From positions 72,311,649 to 72,375,648 of the forward strand of contig NC_092039.1 of the NCBI RefSeq assembly GCF_003086295.3: a stretch of DNA of 64,000 bases. The letters run 5' to 3'. Position 1 is the stretch's first letter, and each line of letters opens with the position of its first letter. Source of the DNA: Arachis hypogaea (lineage: Eukaryota > Streptophyta > Magnoliopsida > Fabales > Fabaceae). Below the pieces are notes generated by a model. The model did not search any database. It saw only the letters and a list, made by a program, of their open reading frames with translations, and was not told the DNA's origin. Positions 21,660 through 32,318 of this stretch are shown in pieces. Made by a program: the position numbers and the translations under genes.

Positions 21660-21674
21660 CAAGCCAAATGCTTG
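21660..21674 (+). other. 3' UTR hairpin, element F copy 1
   Basis: CAAGC-CAAAT-GCTTG, a perfect 5-bp stem after TTATGTAT and before AAAACAAAACACTTAGAAG. Confidence 0.6.
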
Positions 21675-21828
21675 AAAACAAAACACTTAGAAGTCAAGGC
21701 TAGGCTCAAGTGCAAAAGCACTCCCTCAAAGCTCAAGGTTCTGAGCATCAATGATTAGAGACTCAAAGAAAAGAAAAAAATGAGCTTAATGAAGTCCTCT
21801 AATTCAAATGCTTGTGGTGCTTATGTAT

Positions 21829-21844
21829 CAAGTGGTAATACTTG
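21829..21844 (+). other. 3' UTR hairpin, element F copy 2
   Basis: CAAGT-GGTAAT-ACTTG, a perfect 5-bp stem with the loop shared with A, B and H. Relative to copy 1 the closing pair changed from C-G to T-A on both sides. Confidence 0.65.
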
Positions 21845-22115
21845 AAAACAAAGCATTTAGAAGTCGTAGCTTTGTTATTTACTCATGGGGCAAAGCACCC
21901 AAAAGGAGAAGCTAAAAAAAATTATAAGAAAAAGATTTCATAAAATAAGCTAGATAGAAGCATCAATCATTTACATCTCTTTTGTAATTGTAGCATGCAT
22001 AGAAAACTAGCTTGCCATGAACATTAACTTGCTACTCTTCTTACCTTGGATTGTCAATTTCTATTGCATGATTCTTTTCTTGCTTGGGGACAAGCAAGGT
22101 TTAAGTTTGGTGTTG

Positions 22116-24220
22116 TGATAGCAAGTCATCATATACCTATTTTCCTATGCTTTTTCATACAAGAAATTGATGATTTGTGCTTAAATATTGAATGCTTTTG
22201 TACTTAAATGATATATTTTCTTGATATTTTAATTTTATAAATCTTGTAGAAAATAAGAAGAAAAAGAAGCAAAGAAGCACAAAAAAAGGAGAAAAAAAGA
22301 GCTTTGGGGTACACTTTGAAGTTGGGGTACACTTTGGAGCCTTAGGCCACGCTTTTAAAAGCGTGACCCATGACCAAATCAAAGAAGGAAGCAGCCAGCA
22401 CGCACACTGCCCTGCTCTTGCCAAGGGCAGGGCAGAATCGTGATGCAAAGTGAGGTTGGAAGCAAGAATTTTCGCTAAGGTAAAATCTGGGCGCTCACAG
22501 CATGACCATGCCTCCTTCAAAGGACTATAACTTGAGCTACAGACGTCCAATTGATGTGCTTCTAGTTGCGTTGGAAAGCTGACATTCAGAGCTTTCCAAC
22601 AATATATAGCAATCCATATTTGGCATACAATTGAGGTAGGAACGAAAGCCATCTTTAAGGGCCAAAAACAAGCGAAAATAAACCAAAATGCTTCCACCAA
22701 GGCTCGAAGAGGGAGACACAAGGAACCCAAGGAAGTCTGCCCTCAAGGAGAGCAGAATGCCCTCTTGGAGGGCAATGTCTTGTTTTCTTCATGAAAATTC
22801 AAGGAAAAATTGCAACAACTTCCTCCACCAAGTTTCGAACACAAGACCTCTAGGAAGCCAAGCCTTAGGCATGAATTAGGTGCCAAGAAGAAAAAGCCAA
22901 GCAATGCACTCCATGGGATTCGAACTTGGCACTCCCCAAAGGAAACATTGCCCTGCCTTCCGCAAGGGCAGGGCAGCATTTTGGTGATGCACACACGCGC
23001 ACAAGATTGGCGCACCAAGGAGTTTCAGCAGCAACACAGCAGCACGCACGGGCATCATTCTGGCGCACCAAAAATTTCTGCCCTGCCCTCCACAAGGGCA
23101 GGGCAGCATCCTGCAAGCATCAGCGCCCAACTCGCACGCACCAACGGCCGCACACACCATTTTCTGCCCTGCCCTCCACAAGGGCAGGGCAGCCTCCTGG
23201 GAGCAAATCATCATGGGCCAAAAGTTCAATTTCATATAAATTCAATTCCTCACCAAATTGAATCAAGGCCAACCAAACCCATTTCTCCTCAAATCCAAAG
23301 CAAGCAAAGCCCACATCATCACTCAAAGGCACAAGAACAAGCTAGAATTAGGATTTTCATTTAATTTGTTTTTCATTTCAATTTCATTTTCACTTTGTAA
23401 AGCCTATATAAAGGCATCAATTAGAGCTGAATTAGGAAGGAAAACTCCACTAGGGAGCATTAGGAATTGAGAGTTCTCTCTCTTAGTTTTCATTTCTGTT
23501 TGAATTTTGGATCAAGAATTGAAAGAATTCTATTTCACTTGATCTGAAATCTCTTGTTCTTCTTTTGCATAATTTCAGAAAATTGAGAATTGAATCTGAG
23601 TTTTCATTTACTGCTTCCATCTTCATTTCTTCTTCAATCTGTTTCTTGGTCGGATCAAGGAAGGGAGTGAGATCTAGACTTGTTTTCTAGTCTCATTGAT
23701 TCCCTGAGATCTTGTCTCTTTAAATTTCAAAATCAAGCTGAGTTACATTCTGTGTTGCTTCTTCAAGTAATCTTCCATTTCTGTTTAAATCTGTTGCACT
23801 TATTTCATCTTTTACTTCTCTGCTTGATTGCTCTTTACATTTTCTTGTTGGATTTTAAATTCCCTGCACCCAACCCCCTTTACATTTTCTGCAATTTACA
23901 TTTCTTATCATTTAAGATTTTGCCAATTTACTTTTCTCGCAATTTAAGTTTCAGCTATTTTACTTTCTTGTTATTTAAGTTACTTGCAACTTTACTTTCT
24001 GCATCTTTAAGATTTCTGCAATTTTACTTTCTGTTGATCAACTTCACACAATTCACTCAATGTTAGCTTGACTAAACTAATCACCCACTAAAGTTGCTTG
24101 ATCCAACAATCCCTGTGGGATCGACCTCACTCCCGTGAGTTTTATTACTTGATGCGACCCGGTACACTTGCCGGTTGGATTTGTGTGTTGGAAATTCGTT
24201 TTTCCACAAAAACACCATCA
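22116..24220 (+). repeat. 3' LTR of element F, with a divergent terminal 50 bases
   Basis: It starts TGATAGCAAGTCATC and is almost identical to the 5' LTR up to about 24170. There GTACACTTGCCGG continues as TTGGATTTGTGTGTTGG and ends AAAACACCATCA, instead of the GTGAGTTTTGTGTCGG type. The duplicated CATAC at 24221-24225 shows that this variant is the true end. Confidence 0.88.
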
Positions 24221-24225
24221 CATAC
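24221..24225. repeat. Target site duplication CATAC of element F, right copy
   Basis: It matches 16865-16869; the gag reading of element D continues directly to its right. Confidence 0.88.
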
Positions 24226-24269
24226 GACCCCAAAGTCCTTCTGGACTGTTCATTTCCACTTAGGTCCAT

Positions 24270-25108
24270 GATGGAGAAAGGGAGATGACGTGGATTTATT
24301 TTATTATATTTATAAAAAAAATTTCGAAATAATAAAATAAAATAAAATAAAAACTAAAATAAAAATAAAAAAAGAGATTTGAAAATATTTTATGAAGATT
24401 TTCGAAAAAGTGAGGAGAGAGAAAGTGGTTAGGATATTTTTGAAAAAGATATGATTTAAAAAATCTTAAAAGGATATGATTTGAAAAATTTTGACCAAGT
24501 CAACACAAGGGATTCAAAAATTATGAGCAATTAAAGGAAAAGATATTTTTTTACTTTTGAATTTTATTATGAAAGAGAAGAACACACAAAACACACAAGA
24601 CTTAAAATTTTTAGATCCAATGCTCCTTGTTTTCGAAAATTTTGGAGGAAAACCACCAAGGCACACCAAACTTAAAATTTTTAGAAAACCAAAATAAAAT
24701 TTTCAAAAACTAAAGAAAAATTAACAAGAAAACACCAAACTTAATATTTGGCACAAGATTTAATCAAAGAAAAATTATTTTTGAAAAAGTTTTTAAAAAG
24801 AAGATACCCAATTACCAAGAACACAAGCACAACACTTTAACCAACTGAGCTATAAATTTAACGTGTTTTAAAAAGGTATTTTTAAAGGAAAATAAAAATA
24901 TGCAATTGACACCAAACTTAAGATATGAAACTAAACTCAAACAAAAGACTCCAAGAAAAAATTAAAAACTAATAAAGAAAAATAATATTTTTGAAAGATT
25001 TTTAAAAGGGATAATAAAAGATGCAATCCTAGTGACTCTAAACCAAAAAGACAAATTTTTCCTAATCTAAGTAACAAGATAAATCGTCAGTTGTTCAAAC
25101 TCGAACAA
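24270..25108 (-). other. Leader of element D
   Basis: AT-rich non-coding sequence between PBS and gag with several ACACCAAACTTAA copies (for example near 24664, 24733 and 24910) and AAAGATATGATTT-like runs. No ORF worth reporting. Confidence 0.65.
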
Positions 25109-25126
25109 TCCCCGGCAACGGCACCA
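25109..25126 (-). other. Primer-binding site of element D
   Basis: The minus strand reads TGGTGCCGTTGCCGGGGA, with one mismatch to the tRNA-Asp complement, six bases from the LTR end at 25133. Confidence 0.85.
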
Positions 25127-25132
25127 AAAACT

Positions 25133-26674
25133 TGGTGCACGAAATTGTAAATCACACTTTTCACAACTCGTACCACTAACCAGCAAGTGTACTGGGTCAT
25201 CCAAGTAATACCTTACGTGAGTAAGGGTCGAATCCCACAGAGATTGTTGGCTTGAAGCAAGCTATAGTTATCTTGTAACTCTTAGTCAGGATAATAATAA
25301 TTTTCAGTTTTGATTGGTAGTGAATAAAAAGCATGGATTAAATAATACTTGTTATGCAGTAATGGAGAATATGTTGGAGTTTTGGAGATGCTTTGTCTTT
25401 TGAATCTCTGCTTTTCCCCTGTCTTCTTCTTCACGCACGCAAGGTTCCTCCTATGGCAAGCTGTGTGTTGGTGGATCACCGTTGTCAATGGCTACCATCC
25501 GTCCTCTCAGTGAAAATGGTCCAGGTGTGCTGTTACCGCACGGCTAATCATCTGTCGGTTCTCACTCATGCTGGAATAGGATCCATTAATCCTTTTGCGT
25601 CTATCACTACCCCCAACCCTTGTGAGTTTAAAGCTCGTCACAGTCATTCAATCCCTGAATCCTACGGAATACCACAAACAAGGTTTAGACTTTTTGGATT
25701 CTCAAGAATGCTGTCAATGGATTCCAGCTTATACCACGAAGACTATGATTAAGGAATCCAAGAGATACTCATTCAATCTAATGTAGAACGGAGGTGGTTG
25801 TCAGGCACGCATTCATAGGTTGAGAATGGTTATGAGTGTCATGGATCATCACATTCATCATATTGAAGTGGGAATGAATATCTTAGATAGAAACAAGCGT
25901 GTTTGAATAAAAAAAAGAAATAATTGCATTAATTCATCGAGACACAGTAGAGCTCCTCACACCCAACAATGGAGTTTAGAGACTCATGCCATCTAAAGGT
26001 ACAAAGTTCAGATCTAAAAATGTCATGAGATACAAAATAAATCTCTAAAAGTTGTTTAAATACTAAATTAGTAACCTAGGTTTACAGAAAATGAGTAAAT
26101 TGAGATAGATAGTGCAGAAATCCACTTCTAGGGCCCACTTGGTGTGTGCTGGGGCTGAGACTTGAGCTTTTCATGTGCCTGGGCTGTTTCTAGAGTTAAA
26201 CACCAGGTTGTAACCTGCTTTGGGCGTTTAACTTCAACTTGTAACCTGTTTCTGGCGTGTAATGCCAGAATGGAACATGGAACTTGCATTAAACTCTAGT
26301 TTACGTCATTTATCTTCGAGCAAAGTATGAACTATTATATATTGCTGGAAAGTCCTGGATGTCTAATTTCCAACGCAATTGAGAGCGAGCCAATTGGACT
26401 TCTGTAGCTCCAGAAAATCCATTTCGAGTGCAAGGAGGTCAAAATCCAACAGCATCAGCAGTCCTTTTTCAGCCTGAATCAGAATTTTTTGCTCAGATCC
26501 ATCAATTTCAGCCAGAAAATACTTGAAAGCACAGAAAAACACACGAACTCATATTAAAGTCCAGAAATATGAATTTTGCATGAAAACTAATAAAACTCTA
26601 CTAAAAACTAACTAAAACATACTAAAAACTACATGAAATTACCCCCAAAAAACGTATAAAATATCTGCTCATCA
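25133..26674 (-). repeat. 5' LTR of element D (1542 bp)
   Basis: On the minus strand it runs from TGATGAGCAGATATTTTATAC to CAATTTCGTGCACCA. The U5 hairpin CTTAC-GTGA-GTAAG is at 25212-25225, and GGCGTTTAAC-like words lie near 26200-26285. Long stretches align with the A, B and H LTRs, especially U5 and the block around 25690-25870. Confidence 0.85.
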
Positions 26675-28071
26675 CGTGCCACTTGAGTTCGTGGTGTGCC
26701 ACGCCAAATAGAGTAACCACTCACTCACAAGGGGCGTGGCACAACAGACCCTAGGCGTGCCACGCTAGTGCAACTTTCCAGAGGAGCTTAGCCAAGCACA
26801 CAGCAAGGGTTTGGCACGCCAGACCCTGGGCGTGCCACGCTAGTCCAAGTTTTCAGAGGCAAGGAAAAGTGAAAAAAGGCAAAGGGCGTACCACTTGAGT
26901 TTGAAGGTGTGGCACGCCAACACAAGAATTCCACTATGGCGTACCACTTGAGTCGAAGGCGTGGCACGCCAAGGTTGACAAAGTGACGAGCGTGCCACTT
27001 GAAGGATTGGGTGTGGCATGCCAAGCTAGAAATGAAGGGCACGTAACACGCCAACTGAAAAGTCACGCTTATTGAGTGTTTTCTTTTCCCTCCAAAATGT
27101 AATTTTTCCCTTTCACTTTTGTAATTCTTTTATTTTACTAGGAGTAGTATAAATACCCCCAAGGAGTACTGAAGAGGGGTTAAGCAGTCAGTTTTAGATC
27201 CACTTTTATACTTCACTTTTGAGTACTTTTTGAGCTATGAGTAACTAACTACCCTCTCATTGAGAGAGGGAGCTCTGTTGTACTTGATGGATTGATAATA
27301 GTGAAATTCTTCTTCTCTTCATATTCTCTTTGATTTGCTAGAAGGAATTTCGTTCTTAATGCTTAGTGTTCAATTATCTTGGGAAAGAGATTGAATGCAA
27401 TTGGGTTTCATGGGAACCTTGGGAAAGGAAACATGAAACCATGCTTGAAATCCCTTCTCACACTTGAGTAGAATCTGGGTTTTGGTGTTTGGATACGTGA
27501 CATATAATCCTCCCTCTACCTGGACCTACAAAGGGTGTGTGGTATAATCAGGGACCAATCATATCTCTCTTCATGAGCAATTAGACCAAGGAATTGGCTA
27601 TTGATCAAGATCTGAGAGATTGAGTCACCAAGGGATTGGGGCTCGATCAATCATGATTGCCAAGAGGTCAATGAGTTGCATGATTGAAGATGATATAAGC
27701 TAGATTTGATCCAAAGAGACAACATCTCCCAATCTCAATGAACTTCCCCATTCTTATCTCTCCATTTCTTTACTGCTTAATTTTTACATTCAGCAATTCC
27801 CCACTCCCATTTACATTCAAGTCATTTATGATTCAGCACTTTATATTCTATAATTTCCGTTTCTGCACTTTATAGCTTTTCTTTATATTCTAGTCATTTA
27901 TATTTATGTCATTTACAATTTGGCACCTCACAATCTTATTGATCCGCTTGACTAATTCATCAATCAATTAAAACTACTTGAATTTGTCAATCTTTGTGGA
28001 TACGATCCCACTCCACTGTGGGTTATTACTTGGTGATAATTTTTGAATGGGTAGTGAATTCAGACTCATCA
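26675..28071 (+). mobile_element. LTR fragment G with a GGCGTGGCACGCC palindrome array
   Basis: No ORF. It begins at the edge of element D with repeated CGTGCCAC words, then has a TATA box (TATAAATA, 27148-27155), the GAGAGAGGGAGCTCTGTTGTAC stretch, and a U5 hairpin CCCAC-TCCACT-GTGGG (28007-28022). It ends in CATCA at 28071. The order fits a plus-strand LTR of another family whose 5' part is cut off by D; its internal region is not present here. Confidence 0.65.
26680..27060. repeat. CGTGGCACGCC / GGCGTGCCACG array
   Basis: About ten copies of GGCGTGCCACGC, GTGGCACGCC or variants alternate in orientation. GGCGTG-G-CACGCC at 26958-26970 is a perfect 6-bp-arm palindrome. Confidence 0.8.
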
Positions 28072-28496
28072 GCGTGACACACAGAATAGACCATCGACGC
28101 GTACGCGTGACATGCGCCACATGCAGAAAATACAGAAAATGCTGGGGGCGATTTCTGGGCCCCATTTTGGTACTCAAGTAAGGCGCATCTCTCTGCCAAG
28201 TTAGGCATGGATCCAGTTAAGCCAAGTGGTCCCTACGTTACAAAGTGTGAATTATTTAATTGATTCTGATTCAAATTTGAATTTGAAAAGTGGAAAAGAT
28301 ACTATCTTAATTTTAGATATTAGATTTTAAATTAATTCAGATTAGTTATAAAAAGGAGAAACTTTTCTTCTTTAGCGGGATTCCGAGGGATTCCATTAGG
28401 GAATTCTATACCAATTAACATTATGTATTCCACAATTTACATGAATCCTTATTTTCTCTGAGTCATGAGCAACTAAATCTCCACTGTTAAGGTTAG
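28072..28496 (+). mobile_element. Remnants of one or two further LTRs
   Basis: 28072-28205 carries the CGACGCGTACGCGTGAC palindrome typical of element E sequence. 28206-28496 is AT-rich with a TATA box (TATAAAAA, 28347-28354) and a plus-strand leader-like sequence ending TGTTAAGGTTAGGAG. Neither has complete borders, so family and age cannot be stated. Confidence 0.45.
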
Positions 28497-30780
28497 GAGG
28501 TTTATGCTTGACCCTAGGTCACACAGAGCCTTCTTGAAGGTCATGGTGCCTATTGTACAAGATATTGAGAACTTCCCAGGGTCCTATCTCTTTTGAGGTA
28601 GTTTCTGCCTAGACAAGTCAGCCGGTTCTTTGGTGAGCAAAGGGGGTTCATCCTCCCTAGTCTCATTACCAAATAACTTGTCATTTAGCTTCATAATTGC
28701 TCCAAGGTACTTAGCAACTTACTTTTCAGTGACATCTTCATCCTCTTCAAAGGAAGAATACTCATCAGAGCTCATGAATGGCAGAAGTAAATACAATGGA
28801 ATCTCTATGGTCTAAGTGTGAGCCTCAGATTCCCATGGTTCCTCATTAGGGAGCTCATTGGAGGCCAGTGGACGTCCATTGAGGTCTTCCTCAGTGGCGA
28901 TCACTGCCTCTTCCTCCTCTCCAAATTCGGCCATGTTAATGGCCTTGCACTCTCCTTTTGGATTCTCTTCTGTATTGCTTGGAAGAGTACTAGGAGGGAG
29001 TTCAGTAACTTTCTTACTCAGCTAACCTACTTGTGCCTCCAAGTTTCTAATGGAGAACCTTGTTTCAGTCATGAAACTTTGAGTGGTTTTGATTAAATCA
29101 GAGACCATGGTTGCTAAGTCAGAGTGGCTCTGCTTAGGATTCTCTGTCTGTTGCTGAGAAGATGATGGAAAAGGCTTGCCATTGCTAAACCTGTTTCTTC
29201 CACCATTATTGTTGTTGAAACCTTGTTGAAGTCTCTGTTGATCCTTCCATGAGAGATTTGGATGATTTCTCCATGAAGGATTATAGGTGTTTCCATAGGG
29301 TTCTCAGGATCATAAGCTTCTTCTTCAGATGAAGCATCCTTAGAACTCCCTAGTGCAGCTTGTATTCCAGACAGACTTTGAGAAATCATATTGACTTGCT
29401 GAGTCAATATTTTGTTCTGAGCCAATATGGCATTCAGAGTATCAATCTCAAGAACTCCTTTCTTCTTCTTTGTCCCATTGTTCACAGGATTCCTTTCAAA
29501 AGTGTACATGAATTGGTTATTTGCAACCATTTCAATGAGTTCTTGAGCTTCTGCAGGCGTCTTCTTCAGATGAAGAGATCCTCCAGCAGAGCTATCCAAT
29601 GACAACTTGGACAGTTCAGACAGACCATCATAGAAGATACCTATGAGGCTCCACTCAGAAAGCATGTTAGAAGGACACTCTTTGATCAATTGTTTGTATC
29701 TTTCCCAAGCTTCATAGAGAGATTCACCTTCCTTCTGTCTGAAGGTTTGGACTTTCACTCTAAGCTTACTCAATTTTTGAGGTGGAAAGAACTTTTCCAA
29801 GAAGGCATTGTCTAGCTTTTCCCAAGAGTTCAGGCTTTCTTTAGGTTGTGAGTCCAACCATATTCTAGCTCTGTCTCTTACAGTAAAAGGGAATAGCATA
29901 AGTCTATAGACCTCAGGGTCAACCCCAATGGTCTTAACAGTGTCACAGATTTGCAAGAATTCAGCTAAAAACTGATGAGGATCTTCCAATGGAAGTCCAT
30001 GGAACTTGCAATTCTGTTGCATTAGAGAAACTAATTGAGGCTTAAGCTCAAAGTTGTTTGCTCCAATGGCAGGGATAGAGATGCTTCTCCCATAGAATTC
30101 GGGAGTAGGTGCAGTAAAGTCACCCAGCACCTTCCTTGCATTGTTGGCATTGTTGTTGTTTTCGGCTGCCATGTCTTCTTCTTTGAAGATTTCTGTTAGG
30201 TCCTCTACAGAGAGTTGTGCTTTAGCTTCTCTTAGTTTTCGCTTCATGGTCCTTTCAGGTTCAGGGTCAGCCTCAACAAGAATGCTTTTGTCTTTGCTCC
30301 TGCTCATATGAAAGAGAAGAAAACAAAAAAAATATGGAATCCTCTATGTCACAGTATAGAGATTCCTTGAGGTGTCAGAGGAATAGAAGGAGGAGGTAGA
30401 AGAATTAGGATGTGAGAAGAAGGGAAGAATTTTCGAAAATAAGTTAAAAGATTTTGAAAAATAATTTTGAAAATTGATTGATGATTTTCGAAAACTAAGA
30501 GTGGGAAAGAAATTAAGTGATTTTTGAAAAAGATTTTGAAATTAGAAATCAAAAAGATATGATTGAAAACTTATTTTGAAAAAGATGTGATTAAAAAGAT
30601 ATGATTGAAAAGATATAGTTTCAAAAAGATATGATTGAGAAGATATGATTTGGAAAAACAATTTAAAAAGATTTGATTTTTAAAATCAATGACTTGTCTA
30701 ACAAGAAAAGATATGATTCGAACATTAAACCTTTCTCAACAGAAAAGGCAACATACTTGAAATGTTGAATCAAATCATTA
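28497..30780 (-). pseudogene. gag: Inverted gag-protease fragment of the A/B family
   Basis: The minus strand begins with leader sequence (30780-30308) and the gag ATG at 30307. It reads 397 codons with the gag domain (LFPFTVRDRARIWLDSQ, YEAWERYKQLIKECP). A deletion near 29305 shifts the frame after EAYDPENP, and the remaining homology runs in other frames to the protease block ending at 28497. Both ends are abrupt: the left edge cuts the DLGSS active-site region and the right edge joins a PBS in opposite orientation. It is an inverted partner of 31787-34163. Confidence 0.82.
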
Positions 30781-30801
30781 TTTTGGCGTCGTTGCCGGGG
30801 A

Positions 30802-32318
30802 TTGTTTGAGTTTGGACAACTGACGGTTCATCTTGTTGCTTAGATTAGGTATTTTTCAAAATTTTTAAGAATGAATTCTAGTGTTTCAAGGTGATGTTCT
30901 TATCATCACCAAAGCTGATTGATCTTCATAAATTTAGCTCTTGAATGTAATGTCCTGCTGAAGCTTGGCTAGCCATGTCTAATTCCTTTAGACTAAAGCT
31001 TTAGACTAACATTGCATGATTCCTGGAATTCTTATTAAAAATTTTGAATCTCTTTATTTTCTTCTCCATATAATTTTCGAAAAATCCAAAAAGTTTACAA
31101 AGTCATAAAAACCAAAAATATTTTATGTTTCTTGTTGAGTCTAGTGTCTCATTTTAAGTTTGGTGTCAATTGCATGCATTCTTTGAAGTCAATCATGTGT
31201 CTTCATTGATCTTCAAGTTGCTCTTGATGATTTCATTGCTCTGATCTTTAAATTCTCTTGTCTAGAGTGTTTTGTTGTTTCTCATATGCATTCTCAACTT
31301 GTTAGTGTCAGTAGTATACAAACTTCTAAGTTTGGTGTCTTGCATGCATTGTTTATTTGATTTTAGTTGCATTTTGATTTTTCCTCATCATTAAAAATCC
31401 AAAAAAAATTTAATTTGTGTCTTTTCAAGTCAATAATGCAGAGAATTGAAGATTCAGAACATACAGCAGAGGAATTACACAGAAAAAGCTGGGCATTCAA
31501 AACGCCCAGTGAGGAAGGAAAACTGGCATTTAAACGCCAGCCAGGGTACCTGGTTGGGCGTTTAGCGCCCAAAAGGGTAGCATTTTGGGCGTTAAACGCC
31601 AGAATGGATACCATTCTGGGCGTTTAACGCCAGGATGGCACAAGAGGGAAGATTTTGTTTTTAATTCAAATTTTTTTCAAGTTTCCATAATTTTTCAAAA
31701 TCAAATCTTTTTCAAATCATATATTTTCAATCATATATTTTCAAAATTAATTTCTTTCCAATTTCAAAAATACTTGCTAACAATTAATGATTTGATTCAA
31801 CATTTCAAGTATGTTGCCTTTTCTGTTGAGAAAGGTTTAATGTTCGAATCATATCTTTTCTTGTTAGTCAAGTCATTGATTTTAAAAATCAAATCTTTTT
31901 AAATTGTTTTTCCAAATCATATCTTCTCAATCATATCTTTTTTAAAACTATATATTTTCAATCATATCTTTTTAATCATATCTTTTTCAAAATAAGTTTT
32001 CAATCATATCTTTTTGATTTCTAATTTCAAAATCTTTTTCAAAAAACATTTTATCTCTATCCCAATCATATTTTTCGAAAATCATTCTTCAATTTTTCAA
32101 AATGTTTTTAAAATCTTTTTAAATTTATTTTCGAAAATTTCTTCCCCTCTTCTCACATCCTTCTATTTATGGAGTAACATGTACAATTTGAACTCTATCT
32201 TTCTAAGTTCGAATTCTTCTACCTCTTCCTTCTATTTTTCTTTTTCCTCTGACACCTCAAGGAATCTCTATACTGTGACATAGAGGATTCCATATTTTCT
32301 TGTTCTCTTCTCTTTCAT
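30802..32318 (+). other. Leader of B1
   Basis: Non-coding. It contains AAGTTTGGTGTCAA and AAGTTTGGTGTCTT copies near 31156 and 31330, four palindromic GGCGTTTAACGCC-type words at 31489-31633, and runs of AATCATATCTTTT (31700-32020). It ends CTTTCATATGAGC at the gag start. Confidence 0.7.

Larger units (their letters stand above)
20373..22115 (+). other. 3' non-coding region of element F
   Basis: No credible ORF. TTCTAAGTTTGGTGT recurs near 20452, 20543 and 20842, and a last AAGTTTGGTGTTG lies directly before the 3' LTR, 10 bases after GGGGACAAGCAAGG. Two versions of the 3' UTR hairpin lie at 21660-21674 and 21829-21844, each in a block of about 60 bases repeated twice (about 21600-21690 and 21775-21865). 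Confidence 0.7.
16870..24220 (+). mobile_element. Element F, non-autonomous LTR retrotransposon without gag or pol
   Basis: A complete 7351-bp element with LTRs of about 2.1 kb, a PBS with one mismatch, one degenerate acidic ORF, the conserved post-ORF hairpin and a 1.7-kb non-coding 3' region with two 3' UTR hairpins. It inserted into the gag of element D, with TSD CATAC. The LTRs are nearly identical over most of their length, which suggests a recent insertion, except for their last 50 bases. With no gag, protease or RT of its own it would need a full set of proteins in trans. Confidence 0.9.
16143..24269 (-). pseudogene. gag: Element D gag, split by insertion of element F
   Basis: The gag frame starts at ATG 24269 (MDLSGNEQ) and runs to 24226. 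It is interrupted by element F (16870-24220 plus one copy of the duplicated CATAC) and resumes at 16869. It shows the Ty3 gag domain: FELNPQLIIMVQQ, LFPFAVKDQAKRWL, YFRPKWMTQLRLNIQGF, YDAWERYREML and LDHSAGGSIHIRK. An in-frame TAG near 16402 separates the two open stretches 16886-16404 and 16400-16143. Sequence relatedness to the A/B gag is clear but distant. No CCHC knuckle is visible in the surviving part. Confidence 0.82.
13981..26674 (-). mobile_element. Element D, RT-bearing Ty3/gypsy element, truncated in pol and interrupted by element F
   Basis: In minus orientation from the right: 5' LTR (25133-26674), PBS, leader, gag, protease and the first part of RT, ending at 13981. Element F occupies 16870-24220. 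The RT and tRNA-Asp PBS point to the Athila/Tat branch. Its LTR matches those of A and B over long stretches although the first bases differ slightly (TGATGAGCAGATATTTTATACG), and its gag-protease linker carries the same GGCGTTT words. D is therefore the likely pol-bearing relative of the non-autonomous A/B/H group. The RNase H and integrase regions and the 3' LTR are missing. Confidence 0.8.
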
